Shown here in pieces: positions 53,930 through 56,249 of a stretch of DNA of 56,249 nucleotides. The stretch is from Basidiobolus meristosporus CBS 931.73 (Eukaryota; Basidiobolomycota; Basidiobolomycetes; Basidiobolales; Basidiobolaceae), in contig MCFE01000581.1 of assembly GCA_002104905.1 (NCBI GenBank), positions 1-56,249 of the forward strand. The letters are read 5' to 3'. The notes beneath the pieces were generated by a model. The model was given only the letters and a program-made list of their open reading frames with translations, was not told where the DNA came from and ran no database searches. How positions within the stretch are numbered: position 1 is the first letter of the stretch; each line of letters opens with the position of its first letter. The position numbers were made by a program, and so were the translations under genes.

Positions 53930-54650
53930 TTAGTACTTCTTTAGTATATCTTGAATATACTTGGATTGGCTTAGGGTAATAGTCTGGGTACTTCTGTCTA
54001 TGGAGAACTTAATCCCTAAGTAGAAACTGAGTTCTCCTGGAATGGACATCTTGAGCTTTTTAGATAGGCAGTATTTAGTCTCTTCCAATGTTGCTAGGTT
54101 ATTGGTGGCTATAATAAGATCATCCACATATAGAGCTAATAGAGCTGGATTTGCTCTATCTGGCTTATAGTATATACTATAGTCAGCATCACTCCTTTTG
54201 TAACTCAAAGATTCCAAATAAGAATCTATCTTGCAATTCCAGGCTCTTGGTGATTGTTTGAGACCATATAGTGACTTTTTAAGCTTGCAGACCAAATGGG
54301 GTTATCTTGGTCAACAAACCCATCAGGCTGGTCCATATGCATGTCCTCATCAATTTCTTCATTCAAAAATGCAGTTTTTACATCCATTTGATGAATAAAA
54401 AACTTATATTTGGCTGCAATAGCCAATTTTAATCTGATGGAATTAAACTTGGCTACCAGTGCAGAAGTCTCAGTATAGTCAAGTCCTTTTGTTTGAGAGT
54501 ATTCTTTGGCTACAAGTCTTGCTTTGTATCTTTCAGCTGTACCATCAGCCTTGTATCTTATTTTGAAGACCCATCTATTTTGGTTGATTGGTAATTTGAC
54601 TAAGTTCCAAGTTAGATTTTCCATCAGGACCTGATATTCCTCAGTCATTG
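53930..54650 (-). pseudogene. Copia C reverse transcriptase
   Basis: Two overlapping frames. 54226-54648 has fingers and palm start ([60 protein letters not shown]). 53930-54295 has VCKLKKSLYGLKQSPRAWNC, then LYVDDLIIATNNLATLEETK with the catalytic YVDD, and the FYLGIKFSIDRSTQTITLSQ thumb. They are separated by one frameshift near 54290 and end at the TAA noted for the next piece. All key residues of the polymerase are present, so this copy died by few lesions. Confidence 0.93.
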
Positions 54651-55290
54651 CAGATCTCCAAAACTTTGTCTGAGGGCTATTTAGGGCCTCTTTTACAGTC
54701 TGGGGCTCATCAATATGGACTGAATAGGCATAGGCTAAGTTTGTACCCTCATTGATATAGTAATTTGGGCTATTTCTTGTCCAATTTGATCACCATGCAT
54801 TTGATACTGGAATGATCACTTCTGGGATATTCCAGGGCACTGATTCTGGCTGAACCATGGTTATAGAGTCCTCTGGAGTGAAAAGATTTACATTGTTTTG
54901 CTCTGATTCAATCCTGACAATTGGTGGATTGGAGACCAGATTTTTGTCATCATCTGATTCAATTTTTTGTGAAAATTTGAATTTTCATCAGACAACACAT
55001 CCCTGGACTTGATTTGCTTCTTTGCTTTGGTATTATAGAGTCTGTATGCTTTACTCTCATTGCAGTAGCCCAAAAATAAGCATTTTACACTTTTTGGCTC
55101 AAATTTTGACTGATTTCTGGGCAGTTTCTTGGCATATGCTGTACACCCAAATATTCTTAGATGTTCTGCACTTTGTCTATATCCATACCATGCTTCAAAT
55201 GGAGTAGAATTATGAAGTATTCTGTTATAACTCCTATTTTTAAGATATACAGCTGGGCAACTGATTCCACCCAAAAATCATAGGATAATT
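54651..55290 (-). pseudogene. Copia C integrase C-terminus and linker
   Basis: 54888-55274 reads VYLKNRSYNRILHNSTPFEA, WYGYRQSAEHLRIFGCTAYA, PKSVKCLFLGYCNESKAYRL and YNTKAKKQIKSRDVLSDENS, the usual copia integrase C-terminal/linker series, starting in a frame just after the core. 54651-54887 continues in broken frames (NSEPQ...VNLFTPEDSI and PQTVKEAL-type readings). The frame to the core upstream is lost around 55275-55295. Confidence 0.85.
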
Positions 55291-55295
55291 TTTGA

Positions 55296-56033
55296 TCATG
55301 GATCATAGATCCTTGCCATATCAATTATTGATCTGTTAGCATGTTCTGCTACTCCATTTTGCTGTGGGGAGTATGGTACAGTAGTCTCTTGCTTTATCCC
55401 ATGAATTTTGCAGAAGTGGATGAAGAGTTTTGAGGTATATTCTCCACCATTGTCAGAGCATATTTTCTTGATTTTTTCACCAGTTTCTCTCTCCACCATG
55501 GCTTTAAACTCCCTGAGCCTAGACAGAGCTTCTTCCTGTCTCTCCATGAAATAGCCCCATGTGTATCTTGTATAATCATCAATAAAGGTGATTAAATACT
55601 TCATCCCACCTAAGGATAAATTTTGCATAGGTCCACACAGATCTGAGTGAATTGGATCTAATTTTTTCTTAGTATTGATCAACCCAGAGCTCTTGAGCAG
55701 TTTTCTGGCTTGTTTCCCATATATGCAGGCTTCACAGTGCTCCAAATTAGCTGGGGAATCAATTTTTACTCCAGAAATTAGCTGATCTTTGATCATTTTG
55801 TACAAATAATCAAAATTGATGTGCCCAAATCTCCTGTGCCAAAGCATTGGTGTTTCTTCATTTAAGTTACTTATATTGGCTTCCAAATATGATGGAATAT
55901 AAGTCAACTTGTAAAGGTTCTGATCTCTGATGCCCAAAGCAATATGGGCACCATTTTGATCAGTGATCTTGCATCCAGAATTGTCAAACCTGAACTGAGT
56001 CCTTCTGCAGTGGCCTTGATAACAGATAGTAGG
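55296..56033 (-). pseudogene. Copia C pre-integrase and integrase core, 5'-truncated
   Basis: 55296-55937 is open for 213 residues: the zinc-binding pre-integrase region (LWHRRFGH with H34 and H39, EHCEACIYGKQ with C68 and C71) and the integrase core with D99 (HSDLCGP), D162 (CSDNGGEY) and E198 (QQNGVAEHANR), all intact. Just upstream, to about 56033, a few residues of the protease-to-integrase linker (TAEGLS) appear. The element ends there: gag, protease and the 5' LTR are missing, and T3 transposase sequence takes over. Confidence 0.93.
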
Positions 56034-56249
56034 TAAGAAGTTCTTTGCAGATATTCAGGAGGTATTCATGGCAGAAGTAGCAACAACCAAGCATATGTTT
56101 GCAAGATGTATATGTTACCAGCAGTGCAAGATATATGGCAACTTAGCAAGTATCACACCAAAAAGCCATAGATTTGAGGTAATAGAAGTATGTCAATTGA
56201 GCAGGTGTGCATGTTTGTAGAGGTTAGTAAGCAGGAGGCCATAGTATTT
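56034..56249 (+). pseudogene. T3 transposase C-terminal fragment, resumes after copia C
   Basis: Matches T5 at about 15938-16150 and T4 at about 43705-43920: AGAAGTTCTTTGCAGATATT, CAGGAGGTATTCATGGCAGA, then the CAAGATATATGGCAACTTAG block and GAGGTTAGTAAGCAGGAGGC. Reading FADIQEVFMAEVATTKHMFA on plus. It continues to the window end. About 500 bp of transposase expected between 52790 and this point is missing, so the copia C insertion is accompanied by a deletion. Confidence 0.75.

Noticed and set aside
1-56249. CRISPR array, rRNA or bacterial operon structure
   Set aside because: There are no regularly spaced repeats with unique spacers, no rRNA-like stretches and no operons. All coding relics are eukaryotic mobile-element types.

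Overview
The window reads as a eukaryotic, most likely fungal (probably basidiomycete), transposon graveyard. I found no intact protein-coding gene, no rRNA, no CRISPR array and no convincing tRNA. Almost everything recognisable is a broken copy of five kinds of mobile element: two Ty1/copia families, at least two Ty3/gypsy families, a Tnp2/Transposase_21 (CACTA-like) DNA transposon with a divergent second gene, and a jockey/CR1-like LINE. CpG is conspicuously rare from about position 1000 onward, with many TG and CA dinucleotides. This fits old methylated repeats, and stop codons and frameshifts cut every reading frame. The fungal assignment rests on the mix of element families and is an inference.

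Layout. 1-0.95 kb: a GC- and CpG-rich block unlike the rest, unassigned. 1.1-3.65 kb: plus-strand copia A with a solo LTR nested in it. 3.79-5.57 kb: minus-strand copia B. 5.57-10.5 kb: transposon unit T1 (accessory gene on minus, Tnp2 transposase on plus), split by a solo LTR and by a 1.08-kb insertion. 10.5-15.27 kb: Ty3/gypsy LTRs, leaders, gag and an RT-deleted pol. 15.3-16.3 kb: another Tnp2 3' part. 16.7-19.3 kb: two tandem LINE 3' ends. 19.7-25.7 kb: the least transposon-like stretch. It holds two diverged copies of a gene for a small cysteine-containing secreted protein, one split by a solo LTR, a 0.73-kb inverted repeat, a third small ORF with a signal peptide, and an unidentified coding relic. 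25.98-26.87 kb: a solo copia LTR beside a degenerate ~35-bp tandem repeat. 27.2-30.3 kb: a coiled-coil relic, a diverged Tnp2 piece and accessory unit T2. 30.3-36.4 kb: an old copia-2 copy carrying a nearly full-length younger copia-2 with both LTRs. 36.4-40.6 kb: Ty3/gypsy family F. 40.6-44.1 kb: transposon unit T4. 44.1-48.07 kb: copia D fused to a minus-strand gypsy. 48.07-52.8 kb: T3, the best two-gene transposon copy. 52.8-56.03 kb: copia C inside T3, after which T3 transposase sequence resumes to the window end.

How the parts relate. The most notable system is the T element. A Transposase_21-type transposase and a basic, Ser/Gln-rich second protein are transcribed divergently from a shared ~220-bp region. 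That region is preserved in two copies (T3 and T4), and parts of the unit recur in T1 and T2. The T units have served as targets for the LTR elements, so the nesting gives a relative order of events. Element names (A-D, F, T1-T5, copia family 1 and 2) are mine, for use within this window.
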